Origin: Fimbriimonadia bacterium
GTDB taxonomy: Bacteria; Armatimonadota; Fimbriimonadia; Fimbriimonadales; Fimbriimonadaceae
Direction of reading: 5' to 3'
NCBI GenBank assembly: GCA_030427425.1
Contig: JAUICQ010000001.1
Coordinates: forward strand, 110,665-174,664
DNA: 64,000 bases
The position numbers and the translations under genes are program-made. Below the pieces are notes generated by a model. That model had not been told where the DNA came from. It did no database searches and saw only the letters and a list, made by a program, of their open reading frames with translations. Below are positions 53,210-62,434 of this stretch, piece after piece. How positions within the stretch are numbered: the first letter of the stretch is position 1; every line of letters starts with the position of its first letter.

Positions 53210-54727
53210 TTACAATATGTTTTTAAGCGTCTGAAATATCATCCCTAACAAAGAGTCTGACATCTGATTAGGCAATAGCGATACATATAAAATAAAGGAG
53301 TTGTGTAGAGCATGAGCTATGATGCCAGGGATAATCGATCTAGTTTGATAAGTAAGCATGCAGAACATTGCACCTATGGCTGTTAGAACAGGCCAGGCAG
53401 TGGGTCCTTGTGGGTGGAGCATAGCAAATATCAGTCCTGTAAAAACAGCAGCTTGAACAGGAGATGAGAATCGTCTTATAGCAGCAGGGAAGAGCACTCC
53501 CCGGAAAAGTATTTCTTCAGTAATAGGTGCTGCGATACCAGCTAAAAAGAATAATTTCAATATATCTAATGTAGATGCATTGCTTGTTATCCAATCGGAA
53601 ATCGGGTGGTTAGGAAAAGGGAAGTAGGGAGCAATTACAATCGAGAGAATGCTTGCCAAGGCGATTACTGAAAAATTCGCAAAGAAACCCCATATGGCCC
53701 ACTTTAAATAGTAAAAAATACTCTGTTGTAAATTAAGAAGTTTATAAATATTAATTTGGATCATTCTCATTAATAAGTTATAAAGTTTGAGATGAATAAA
53801 TAGAAAAATAGGTAGAGACAATAAATATATAGATTTCGATCGAAGATAGTAACCTGTATAAAGGCTCAGGAACTGCATTGGAATATCGGCAAATAAGAAC
53901 ATAGTCATAAAGACGAGAATAAATTTCCCCGCTACTGCTTGAGACTTTATATATATAGGGTGCTTAAGTGGCGCAGCTCCCCCATCCTTCTTGTACATCC
54001 GATATATTATCCAGCTATACATGCTTACTAACAGGACAATAATACCAGTGAGAGAGAGAATCCCCATACTCAATATATAATTGTAACAAATATGATTCAA
54101 ATCGGAAGAGTATTCTGTATACTTCTCACCATGCTGACTTAATTCTTTTTCTACATCACTAAGGAGGATGAGATATGTTAACTGAATTAACCCTTCTTGG
54201 TTAGTGTTATTATATATATTTTTAAAATAATCATATATATCGGTAAGTTCAAACAATGTAATTTTATCATTGATATATATGCCTTCGATAGCAGAAGCAA
54301 ACTTATTTGCAGCGTGCGGTTCATCTAAGATATTGATATTAGTATTTTTCCGTAATACCTCTATATCGTTCTTATCTATAGTTTTCTTATCATAATGTCT
54401 AAGTAGGATGTACAGAAGGCTATCAATGAAATTATCTTCACGAGTATCAACTAGTTCTGATATTAAGTTATCAAATGGAGACGCGATATTCATGTTGGAC
54501 GAATCCACTGGTAGTTGATCTTGGTATTTTTCTAAAATATACTTGTATCCGATGCCAATTTTTAGTTCATATATTTTTTTTTGGATATCTGCACTGTTCT
54601 GATTCGATGCATTATTTTCTAACTTATCTAAATGATACAGTGAGATAATAAAACACATTCCAGCCAATAATAACCAAACTAAAGGACTTTTCTTATTGGT
54701 TTCGTGATTACTAAAATAATGCAGCAT
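53210..54727 (-). CDS. CPBP-family intramembrane metalloprotease
   Basis: 505 residues. An N-terminal membrane anchor (about 17-32) is followed by an extracytoplasmic helical domain (about 35-210) and then eight or so membrane helices. The catalytic motifs are EEILFRG (Glu404, Glu405, Arg409), FAMLHPQG and HALHNSFI, as in Abi/CAAX-processing proteases. The ~200-residue N-terminal domain is larger than usual. Functions of the family include prenyl-protein processing and bacteriocin self-immunity; which applies here is unknown. The upstream region (54728-54959) contains only the rsfS terminator. Confidence 0.9.
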   Translation of the reverse strand: MLHYFSNHETNKKSPLVWLLLAGMCFIISLYHLDKLENNASNQNSADIQKKIYELKIGIGYKYILEKYQDQLPVDSSNMNIASPFDNLISELVDTREDNFIDSLLYILLRHYDKKTIDKNDIEVLRKNTNINILDEPHAANKFASAIEGIYINDKITLFELTDIYDYFKNIYNNTNQEGLIQLTYLILLSDVEKELSQHGEKYTEYSSDLNHICYNYILSMGILSLTGIIVLLVSMYSWIIYRMYKKDGGAAPLKHPIYIKSQAVAGKFILVFMTMFLFADIPMQFLSLYTGYYLRSKSIYLLSLPIFLFIHLKLYNLLMRMIQINIYKLLNLQQSIFYYLKWAIWGFFANFSVIALASILSIVIAPYFPFPNHPISDWITSNASTLDILKLFFLAGIAAPITEEILFRGVLFPAAIRRFSSPVQAAVFTGLIFAMLHPQGPTAWPVLTAIGAMFCMLTYQTRSIIPGIIAHALHNSFILYVSLLPNQMSDSLLGMIFQTLKNIL

Positions 54728-54891
54728 ACTAGTATAAATATACTATATTATCCAGATCTTTTTGGAACAATCGTTTTTTCCGATAATATATATTATGAAA
54801 TTTATAGCTGTTTTGGTTTATTGGGATTGTTTATGTAGAAGAAATCTATGTGAATTTAGCTGTTTTAAGATATCGCATGAAAGAGTTTACT

Positions 54892-54936
54892 AAAAAAAAC
54901 AGCGGATCCCTTAATGTTTAGTTTCGAGGGGATCCG
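54892..54936 (-). terminator. Intrinsic terminator of the obg-nadD-rsfS operon
   Basis: CGGATCCC(T) at 54903-54911 pairs with GGGGATCCG at 54928-54936. On the minus strand eight T residues follow the stem (A-run at 54892-54899). It lies directly after rsfS. Confidence 0.9.
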
Positions 54937-54959
54937 TATTGCTTAATAATTTTTAATTC

Positions 54960-55301
54960 TTAAGCCAGGTTATCTGAAGGAGATATATTGTTCCACAATG
55001 ATTCTATATCATAAAACTGCCGATTTTCTTCTAGCATTACATGTAATATTACATCGCCGTAATCTACTAACACCCAGCCACCATCACCAAATTCTTCTCG
55101 TAATGGTTTTACTTTGTTATCTTTCATTTTAGCTAATACATTTTCAGCAATCGATTTCACATGAATATTGCTAGTGCCGGTACATACAACAAAATAATCG
55201 GCTACACTGGTTTTGGCTTTAACATCTAGAGTGGATATATCTTTTGCTTTTATCTCTTCTACGAAGTTAATAATAAGATCTAATCTGTTTTTGGTTTCCA
55301 T
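54960..55301 (-). CDS. rsfS: Ribosomal silencing factor RsfS
   Basis: 113 residues, binds L14 and blocks subunit joining in starvation. Recognised by DIS.LDV, VADYFVVCTGTSNIHVKSIA, EFGDGGWVLVDYGDVILHVM and EENRQFYDIESLW. Length is typical. It is the last gene of a minus-strand operon after obg and nadD, 16 bp behind nadD, the order common in Gram-positives and other lineages. Confidence 0.96.
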   Translation of the reverse strand: METKNRLDLIINFVEEIKAKDISTLDVKAKTSVADYFVVCTGTSNIHVKSIAENVLAKMKDNKVKPLREEFGDGGWVLVDYGDVILHVMLEENRQFYDIESLWNNISPSDNLA

Positions 55302-55317
55302 AATCGTTTAATTTCTT

Positions 55318-55914
55318 TTAGTCTAAATATAGTTTTTTTTCTATTATATATCTTTCAGTATCCTGTTTCATTAATCCTGAAATGGGTAATTTCTTCTTAC
55401 ACTTATCTTTAATATCTTCACTTGATGGAAGTTTTGTATCAATTCTGAATATTCTAGCTTTATTAACTAGCCATTCTGGGAGTTTATTCAGAAACATTTC
55501 ATCGGTTTTCAATGAATGAGTACAGATGATAAGTTTGTCTAAAACATCTCTTTTTTGTGAGCTGCGGGGGGTAGCTATATTATTAATATCATTCCCGTTA
55601 ACTATTAAAGTATACCTAGCTGGATACACCATGTAAAATTCATCTAATACATCAATCCAGTGCATAGGGCTATCTTTCTGAATGCCTATATCTGAAAGAG
55701 AAAGTTTAGTCTCTTTATTTAGTTCTTTTAAGCACATCTCTAGCCTATAAGCAGGCTTAGTAATATGTCTTGCTGAGTGTTGAAAATTATTGTTCCCTGC
55801 GGGTATAAATATGATCTCTTCTAGCTCTTCTTCGCCTAACAGCTGGTGGGCATTTTCGATGTGTATTTTATGCGGAGGATCGAAATATTCTATATATAAA
55901 CCAATTTTTTTCAT
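55318..55914 (-). CDS. nadD: Nicotinate-nucleotide adenylyltransferase-like protein (NadD), degenerate motifs
   Basis: 198 residues. Family position and length fit NadD, which makes nicotinate adenine dinucleotide. The N-terminal motif is GLYIEYFDPPHKIHIENA, where GxFDPxHxGH is usual; the H..H is preserved as HKIH. FIPAGNNNFQH replaces the IPAxxPPHK, and the C-terminal ISxTxIR is changed to ISGLMKQ. These changes could mean altered substrate use or loss of activity. It overlaps obg by one base, so coupling is tight. If no other NadD is in the genome, the enzyme must be functional. Confidence 0.8.
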   Translation of the reverse strand: MKKIGLYIEYFDPPHKIHIENAHQLLGEEELEEIIFIPAGNNNFQHSARHITKPAYRLEMCLKELNKETKLSLSDIGIQKDSPMHWIDVLDEFYMVYPARYTLIVNGNDINNIATPRSSQKRDVLDKLIICTHSLKTDEMFLNKLPEWLVNKARIFRIDTKLPSSEDIKDKCKKKLPISGLMKQDTERYIIEKKLYLD

Positions 55915-57248
55915 TAATAAATGTCATCCTTAATATAGGTTAATTCAATATTGCCAAATCGTACGGTATCATCTTCATCGATACCTAATTCCTCTAGTTT
56001 ATCGAATATACCAATTTTTCTAAGTCTTCTATAAAGGTACCTTAACGACTCATCATGCTGTAGCTGGGTCATTGCAACCATTCTTTCTATTTTCTCGCTT
56101 TCTACAACATAAATGCCGTCAGTTTCATCAAGATAGTAATTAACTGAACTAGATTCAGTGACCTTCCCTCTGCTTTTAACAGGCTGTGGTCTTAATACTG
56201 GAATCGATTCCTTGTCTATTTCTGAATTGGAATTATCCTGTATTGAATTTAATTCATCTTCTATCTGTTTTAATTCTTCTAGTATGTTCTTTAGCAGCAC
56301 TGGCATTCCTTTACCACTTACACCTGAAACAAGAATCGGCTCAATACCCATTTCCACAAATTTATTTACAATCTGCTCTGTTCTATTATCAAAATCTAAA
56401 TCTAATTTATTAAGTGCAACTATCTCTTTTTTTTCTGATAATGTTTTTGAATAATTTGCTAGTTCATTTCTGATAAGCTTATAATTTTCTATGGGACACG
56501 ATTCATCTAATGGAAATGCATCTACTACATGAACAAGCATTTTAGTCCGTTCTATATGCTTTAGAAACTGTATCCCTAGCCCAGCACCCTCACTAGCAAA
56601 TTCGATGAGTCCCGGCATATCTGCTATAGTAAAGTTTTCTTCACCACAAACAACCACCCCAAGATTCGGCGTTATGGTTGTAAAAGGATAGTTCCCTATT
56701 TTTGGCTTAGCACTTGTTAACACACTGAGGAGCGTGCTTTTCCCTGCATTAGGAAGACCTATCAAGCCTACATCTGCTAAAAGCTTTAATTCAAGCTTAG
56801 CCAATATTCGTTTTCCAGGTTCACCATTCTCTGCTATTTTAGGCACCTGCCTAACACTGCTTACATAGTGTAGATTACCGAACCCGCCACGGCCACCTTT
56901 ACAAAGAGTAAAGCTCTTCCCGTCTGTATCTAGATCTGCTATTATCTTTCCATTAGATTCGTCTACTACTAATGTACCAATAGGTACATGCAGATTTACG
57001 CTGGACCCGTCCTTCCCTTTCTTGTTCCCAATAGCATCGGCTCCATTTTCAGATTCGTAAATCTTTTTCAATTTAAAATCGTATAGGGTTCTTTCATGCC
57101 TGCTGGCAGTAAGAATTATATCTCCGCCTCTACCACCATTCGCTCCGTTAGGACCTCCCCGTGGCACATGTTTCTCCCTATGAAAACTAACAACTCCGTT
57201 GCCGCCTTTCCCGGAAATAAATTCTACTACGCATTCATCTACAAACAT
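55914..57248 (-). CDS. obg: GTPase Obg/CgtA
   Basis: 444 residues from ATG 57248 (the preceding codon is a TTG). The Gly-rich Obg fold is at 1-157 (GKGGNGVVSF, KGGRGGFGN). The G domain has GLPNAGKST at 164-172, DMPGL, and NKLD. The C-terminal OCT domain is at about 365-440. An insertion of about 35 residues (SIQDNSNSEIDKESIPVLRP and after) lies between the G and OCT domains. It acts in 50S assembly and stringent control. First gene of the obg-nadD-rsfS operon. Confidence 0.97.
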   Translation of the reverse strand: MFVDECVVEFISGKGGNGVVSFHREKHVPRGGPNGANGGRGGDIILTASRHERTLYDFKLKKIYESENGADAIGNKKGKDGSSVNLHVPIGTLVVDESNGKIIADLDTDGKSFTLCKGGRGGFGNLHYVSSVRQVPKIAENGEPGKRILAKLELKLLADVGLIGLPNAGKSTLLSVLTSAKPKIGNYPFTTITPNLGVVVCGEENFTIADMPGLIEFASEGAGLGIQFLKHIERTKMLVHVVDAFPLDESCPIENYKLIRNELANYSKTLSEKKEIVALNKLDLDFDNRTEQIVNKFVEMGIEPILVSGVSGKGMPVLLKNILEELKQIEDELNSIQDNSNSEIDKESIPVLRPQPVKSRGKVTESSSVNYYLDETDGIYVVESEKIERMVAMTQLQHDESLRYLYRRLRKIGIFDKLEELGIDEDDTVRFGNIELTYIKDDIY

Positions 57249-57319
57249 CAATGTAATTATTTTACAATAATTTAAACAAATCCTGCTGATCTATTTCCAA
57301 AATCATCGTAAAATATTTA

Positions 57320-58216
57320 TCAACAGTAGCTAATATTTCTAATTTCTGATGGTAAGAATCCCGTATATTTTTTTAACGACTCTCTGAAAACATGCGCCGA
57401 GCAGTATCCGCAAATGCTGGCAACCTGTTCAATGGGTATTCCTTCACACAATTTATTGATAGCTTGCTCTATTCTACATCTATCAACGAATTCTGGAAAT
57501 CCATACTTCATAACAGTTCTAAAACTTCTTGATAAGTGGTAAGAAGAGTATCCAACAAATTCAGCGCCTTTATTTAAGCACCAGTTCTTGGATGGATCTT
57601 TCTTTACTTCTAATAACAGTTTCTTCATATAATCTGGGATAGCCTCCGGTATATTTGCCAATGCCAACTTCCCTTTTCCAATTACAGCATACACTGCTAT
57701 TTGATGCAGAAATCCTAACAGTAGAGTACGACTATTCGATTCATTTTTATCGAGTAACATGACTATGGTTTTATAGATACTACTCAATTCTTTGGAGATA
57801 CAACTACATGCAAAAACATTATTTAATATTTTAATACCTTCGGTGGAAGAGTTATTTAGCCAATTCTTTAATCCCATTGTAAGAAAGGCATCCCATGTTA
57901 AGAGGTGGAATTGATACTTCCCTCTCGAAACTTGTAGCTCCATATTGATGGGTCCGTGTACAAATAAAATACTCTTTTCAGGAATTAAATTAGTGCTTTT
58001 TCCGTGTCTTATTATACAGCTGCCTTTTGTGTTTATGAGGATTAGAAATTCATTTGCATTAACCGATAGAGAGTAATTCCAAACCTTATTCTCTCTACCC
58101 TCAATAGTCTTAATATCTATAGATTTATTATTAGTTCGAATCTGATTTGTATTCTTCGAAAATCCAAGAGTTTTTTCTTCTGTTTTGTATGTATAGTTTA
58201 ATGCAAAATTAGACAT
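57320..58216 (-). CDS. AraC-family transcriptional regulator
   Basis: 298 residues. The C-terminal HTH pair (about 195-290) has YSSYHLSRSFRTVMKYGFPE and IEQVASICGYCSAHVFRESL, then FLPSEIRNI. The N-terminal ~130 residues look like a cupin sensor (LSVNANEFLILINTKGSCII, then SKSILFVHG-type strands). The start ATG has a GGAGG-like AGGGAATATG context. It is followed on the same strand by obg, 70 bp away, and preceded by the glycosyltransferase gene. The target is unknown; control of the adjacent glycosyltransferase is a guess. Confidence 0.9.
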   Translation of the reverse strand: MSNFALNYTYKTEEKTLGFSKNTNQIRTNNKSIDIKTIEGRENKVWNYSLSVNANEFLILINTKGSCIIRHGKSTNLIPEKSILFVHGPINMELQVSRGKYQFHLLTWDAFLTMGLKNWLNNSSTEGIKILNNVFACSCISKELSSIYKTIVMLLDKNESNSRTLLLGFLHQIAVYAVIGKGKLALANIPEAIPDYMKKLLLEVKKDPSKNWCLNKGAEFVGYSSYHLSRSFRTVMKYGFPEFVDRCRIEQAINKLCEGIPIEQVASICGYCSAHVFRESLKKYTGFLPSEIRNISYC

Positions 58217-58310
58217 ATTCCCTCCGAATAGTTATACTTTCAGTATGAATACTAATTAATTATTTTTCACTACACTATACAAATATCTGTATAAGATTAG
58301 GCCTATATAC

Positions 58311-60476
58311 TTACACAGATACTGTTTTCCTAGGCATTAATACTCTAAAGTGTTCACTTACCATACAAGGTTCTAAATTATTATTTGAAATAAGGTTTTC
58401 AAAGCTATTCTCATTTAATAGTAATCTGTTTTTAAGAACCGTATCTAAGTAATCTGAAGGGATAGATTCCGTTGCATAATTCATAAATTTCTGAATATAT
58501 CCATCATACATCTCCTTAGAATGAATGCTTACAGCAATTAGAAGCATGTTGTTGATTGCTAAAATGTGTTCCGGATTATGGTACAAGCACTTGTTATACG
58601 CATCCATTACAATGTTTTGAGGTATGTAGATATCCCTCAGCAAAGATGTGGCCAGATGAAAATAAGCTTCCGCTAAGTTATCTTGACGGACCCCGATATC
58701 GGTCAGTTCCGGATAAAAATCTAGTATTGAGTATGAATTATATACTTCTTCTTTTATTTTTTTGGATTCACTTACTCTATAAGATAAATCGCAACGATTA
58801 GAGCTGTTATGTTCGTTGTCTCTATAGACTATGAGTGGCTGATTGATGTAATGATAATTTAAGAATTTTGCAGAACGTAGCCAGAAATGATAGTCGGATG
58901 CGAAACAGGTTTGGAATCCTCCCATCTTCTGAATACCGCTCCTACGCATCATGCATGATGGAAATACAATACAATTCACCTGTAGTAATTTTCTAAGAAT
59001 ATTATTCCTTGTAAGTGATAAATCTAGCTTTTCAGATAATCTCTCGTTATAATGGACAGTGTCCCCTAATACTTGATAAACATCAGAATAGCATACATCT
59101 ATATTTGGATTTTCATCAAATGCTCTCAGCTGTAATTCTACTTTATTAGGCATAAGAAGATCGTCACTGCCTATAAATGCAATCAGCTCTGAATCGGTTA
59201 AATTAATACATCTTTCGAGAAGTTTATCGAAATTTTTAAGATTGGAGCCAATGTTGTCTTGTCTTACATATTTTATTCTTGGATCAGAAAGATATTTTTT
59301 AATGATGTCCGGAGTACTATCGGTAGATCCATCATCCAGCAATAAGTACTCAAAATTGGGATTAGTCTGTTCTAATATACTCTTAATATGATCTTCAATG
59401 TACCGTTCACCATTATAAACCATACAGGTTAATGCTAATCTATTTTTCGGCTTTACGTCAATTCTTGCTTCTCTAGCTTGAAAGGTATATTGAGGTTTAT
59501 TTTTTCCCTCTGGAATGTGTTTAATAATCTGATCTAATGAGTTTTTCCATATACGTTCACTCTCCATTGCGCCTGATACCGCTACACTGAATGCTTTAGA
59601 TAGGTTATATCTATCGTCGTTGTTATGTAAAAAGTGATTGATCTTATGCAATAAATCGGTCTCGTCGTTAAAGCATATGTATTGCGTGAGATGTGAAAAA
59701 GCGTTCTCGATATCTTCATGATGCTTTGTAAAAAGCAGACCATTGCAGGCAGCAACCTCAGAAAATCTACTCTTCATCGAAGGTTCTGTTTCATCATCTT
59801 CATTCCAAGGCAAATCTAATACAATCTTCGTTTTATTATATAAACTTAATATCTCATCATGTATTCTATAACCAGAAGAGATACCGTCTAAATCCGGATA
59901 ATGATTCCAGCCAGCACCATAAACCCTAATGTTTACTCCGTTCTCTAATAGTTTACGAATGATTCCTGCTCGATATTCCGAAGCTGAACCTACAAATAGT
60001 ACATCGTGCTCTTTTTCAGCAGAAGTAGGATAATAAAAATCGTTTTCAATAGTATAAGGATGGAAAATAGTTCTTGTAAAACCGACTTCTACAGCGTTCT
60101 TGCACATCGTTATACTAGAATTTAGGACTATGTCATACAGACCAATCGTGCCATATTCAAAACACGTTGCCTTATGAGGATCGGATAAAAATCCGACAGT
60201 TGCAATAGGAAAATCGTCTCTAAGATCAGCTAAAAGTCTCGGTTGTAACTCATTATCTATTCTGGCATGTATTAGAATATCGGGCTTATTCTCTGCTATA
60301 CATTTATATAGCTCCACTTCCATCCCTTCTCTTCCAAGTTTTTCAAATAAAACATTATAATCGAAATCTATAACAGTATCTACAGACTTTTTCAAAGGCG
60401 CTCTGAAGTTTCTGTAACCCCACCCACCTAATCCTTCTTGTTTATCATAACCTGGAGAACATAAAAGTACTTTCAT
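58311..60476 (-). CDS. Bifunctional glycosyltransferase (CgeB-like GT-B plus GT2)
   Basis: 721 residues. Residues 1-335 are a CgeB/Glyco_trans_1_2-like fold: MKVLLCSPGYDKQEGLGGWG, HDVLFVGSASEYRAGIIRKL, then SRFSEVAACNGLLFTKHHED. Residues 345-560 are a GT2: LALTCMVYNGERYIEDHIKS, DDGSTDSTPDII, a DD site in IGSDDLLMPNK. A helical TPR-like C-terminal section (about 600-700) follows. Two glycosyltransferase modules of different fold in one chain suggest successive sugar additions, possibly to a protein acceptor bound by the TPR part. It stands alone with its own promoter region (60477-60639). Confidence 0.85.
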   Translation of the reverse strand: MKVLLCSPGYDKQEGLGGWGYRNFRAPLKKSVDTVIDFDYNVLFEKLGREGMEVELYKCIAENKPDILIHARIDNELQPRLLADLRDDFPIATVGFLSDPHKATCFEYGTIGLYDIVLNSSITMCKNAVEVGFTRTIFHPYTIENDFYYPTSAEKEHDVLFVGSASEYRAGIIRKLLENGVNIRVYGAGWNHYPDLDGISSGYRIHDEILSLYNKTKIVLDLPWNEDDETEPSMKSRFSEVAACNGLLFTKHHEDIENAFSHLTQYICFNDETDLLHKINHFLHNNDDRYNLSKAFSVAVSGAMESERIWKNSLDQIIKHIPEGKNKPQYTFQAREARIDVKPKNRLALTCMVYNGERYIEDHIKSILEQTNPNFEYLLLDDGSTDSTPDIIKKYLSDPRIKYVRQDNIGSNLKNFDKLLERCINLTDSELIAFIGSDDLLMPNKVELQLRAFDENPNIDVCYSDVYQVLGDTVHYNERLSEKLDLSLTRNNILRKLLQVNCIVFPSCMMRRSGIQKMGGFQTCFASDYHFWLRSAKFLNYHYINQPLIVYRDNEHNSSNRCDLSYRVSESKKIKEEVYNSYSILDFYPELTDIGVRQDNLAEAYFHLATSLLRDIYIPQNIVMDAYNKCLYHNPEHILAINNMLLIAVSIHSKEMYDGYIQKFMNYATESIPSDYLDTVLKNRLLLNENSFENLISNNNLEPCMVSEHFRVLMPRKTVSV

Positions 60477-60639
60477 AATATATAGCCTAGTATAAATGTT
60501 GGCAGTAATTCATAATATTTATAGCGTAGTCTTTAACTGGATAGTTACTTACTGGATATTATTTTAGAACATCGTTCCTGCTTAAGATGAGCTTTAATAT
60601 TAATTTTTATATAAATATTATCATGATAGAATTATATGT

Positions 60640-61194
60640 ATGAATGTATCTAAGCTTATTTTAATAAGTATTATTTTAATTACATGTATGAGTTGTCATA
60701 GGCACGATAATACTCAGAGTAAAAGCACACCAGTTGCTAGTAAAAATGAAATACGTTCACTAATATTGGAAAAAATAAAAAGTTATTCGCAAAACTGTCT
60801 GGATAAAGGAATTTCAGAAAGAAAAATCATTGAAGGGATAAAGTTCGTCAACAGTAAAGTGGAAGAAACTATCAAGAGTAGCTCAGGAATTTATATTGAA
60901 TCTGCTAATAAAATAAATAATTTCTTCTCTTATTTTAGTAATTCAGTTTTAACTAGTAATGCTCTCAATTATCTTAATTTTCAAAAAATACGCACCGATT
61001 CTAGTTTAAAAGAGGATATCCTCAAATTAATCAGTGATATTAAAAACACAATAAATAGAAATATTAACGAAAAAATAAAATTAACTTCTATATATACTTC
61101 CCTTTCAGATTCATTAGAAAGAATTATTAATAAACAACTTAAAAAAGAAAACATTGAAATGAAAGATGTTAGAAGCTTTTTGAATAATCTGTAA
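60640..61194 (+). CDS. Small helical lipoprotein
   Basis: 184 residues. The N-terminus MNVSKLILISIILITCMSC has a lipobox-like TCMSC with likely Cys19, then a polar linker (HRHDNTQSKST). The rest is all helical and Lys/Asn/Ser-rich, with heptad-like spacing (ISDIKNTINRNINEKIKLTS). No family is recognised. Borrelia-type helical lipoproteins look similar in composition only. It is divergent from the bifunctional glycosyltransferase. Confidence 0.65.
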   Translation: MNVSKLILISIILITCMSCHRHDNTQSKSTPVASKNEIRSLILEKIKSYSQNCLDKGISERKIIEGIKFVNSKVEETIKSSSGIYIESANKINNFFSYFSNSVLTSNALNYLNFQKIRTDSSLKEDILKLISDIKNTINRNINEKIKLTSIYTSLSDSLERIINKQLKKENIEMKDVRSFLNNL

Positions 61195-61308
61195 ATATAT
61201 ACATTAAAACATGGAAAAACATATATATATCACTCTTCTTGAAAGGTACTATTAATTCATAGCACCCGAAATATTACGAGTAGATGCTTTAATAAAAGTT
61301 GGGTTTTT

Positions 61309-62406
61309 ATGAGTATCGGAAAAAAATTAACAGAAACCAAGAAATTACCAAGGCACTCTCTTACTAGAGAAGATTATTTAGAGATATTTAAACAGCTTTT
61401 CTTAGCAAGATATTTTGATATCAGGCTCATCAAAGAGAAGAAGAGGGGTAGGTTGCGAGGAACACTCTACTCTTCACATAACCAGGAAGCCGTACTAGTT
61501 GGTACGCTTTATGCACTTAATCCTGAAGATTGGATAAGTCCTATACACAGGGATATGCCTGCATTCTTCTTAAAAGATTTAAAATCTGGCTGGAATAATC
61601 CTGAACGAAAAGGGATCTCTATCGAACAGATTATCTGTCAAGTTTTTGGTAAAGTTGATGCACCAGGAAGAGCTAGGGATAACTGGTCCCATATCGGCAG
61701 TAGAGAGAAAAAAATTATCCATTCAACATCGATGCTAGCTGGCACCATCCCTGTTGCTGCCGGTGTGGCGCTCTCAGAAAAGATGCGTGGCAGCGATACT
61801 GTAGTAGTAACTTATAATGGAGAGGGCTCTACAGCTAGAGGTGATTTTCATGAAGCGATAAATTACGCTGCAGTTAAAAAATTACCCATGATTACGGTTA
61901 TTGAAAATAATATGTGGGCTTACGGGACTCATGTATCAGAAGTATGTAACACTCCCGATGTAGCAGATAGAGCGAAGGGTTTTGATATTCCAGGAATCGT
62001 TGCTGATGGTCAGGATGTATTTGATGTTTACGATAAAATGTCCCAATTGGTAGAATACGCCAGACAAGGTAACGGACCCAGCATATTAGAATGTAAAACA
62101 TACCGCGCATACGGTCATGGAGATCATGATGATAACAGGGCAGATAAATATAGACCGTCCGAAGATGTTAATTCTGGACGCAGTAGAGATCCGCTTGCTG
62201 TATGTAGAGAATATCTTGTTAATGAAAACATTCTTGGAAAAGACGATGCAAATCTGTATATGGCAGATAACAAGAGTGCATCTCAAGCTTCAGACGAAGA
62301 TTTTCCTGAGGAAGTTATTAATTACCTAAAACAAGGTGTAGATTTTGCAATCAATTCCGGATTGCCAGAAGCAGAAGAAGGCGGAATGTGGGTTTTTAAA
62401 GAGTAG
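61309..62406 (+). CDS. pdhA: Pyruvate (2-oxoacid) dehydrogenase E1 alpha subunit
   Basis: 365 residues. Thiamine-diphosphate subunit of a two-chain E1. The TPP/Mg motif starts GEGS at 171-174 and ends ENN at 199-201, with GDFHEAINYAAVKKLPMITV between. RARDNWSHIG corresponds to the GKGGSMH region, and THVSEV, KTYRAYGHGDHD is the phosphorylation-loop region. Length 365 is normal. The substrate could be pyruvate, branched-chain acids or acetoin; I lean to pyruvate. pdhB follows after 28 bp with an AGAAAGG site. No E2 or E3 is seen before the window's end, so they must be elsewhere. Confidence 0.92.
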   Translation: MSIGKKLTETKKLPRHSLTREDYLEIFKQLFLARYFDIRLIKEKKRGRLRGTLYSSHNQEAVLVGTLYALNPEDWISPIHRDMPAFFLKDLKSGWNNPERKGISIEQIICQVFGKVDAPGRARDNWSHIGSREKKIIHSTSMLAGTIPVAAGVALSEKMRGSDTVVVTYNGEGSTARGDFHEAINYAAVKKLPMITVIENNMWAYGTHVSEVCNTPDVADRAKGFDIPGIVADGQDVFDVYDKMSQLVEYARQGNGPSILECKTYRAYGHGDHDDNRADKYRPSEDVNSGRSRDPLAVCREYLVNENILGKDDANLYMADNKSASQASDEDFPEEVINYLKQGVDFAINSGLPEAEEGGMWVFKE

Positions 62407-62434
62407 TAAATAGATTTTTAGAAAGGTTAAATTC

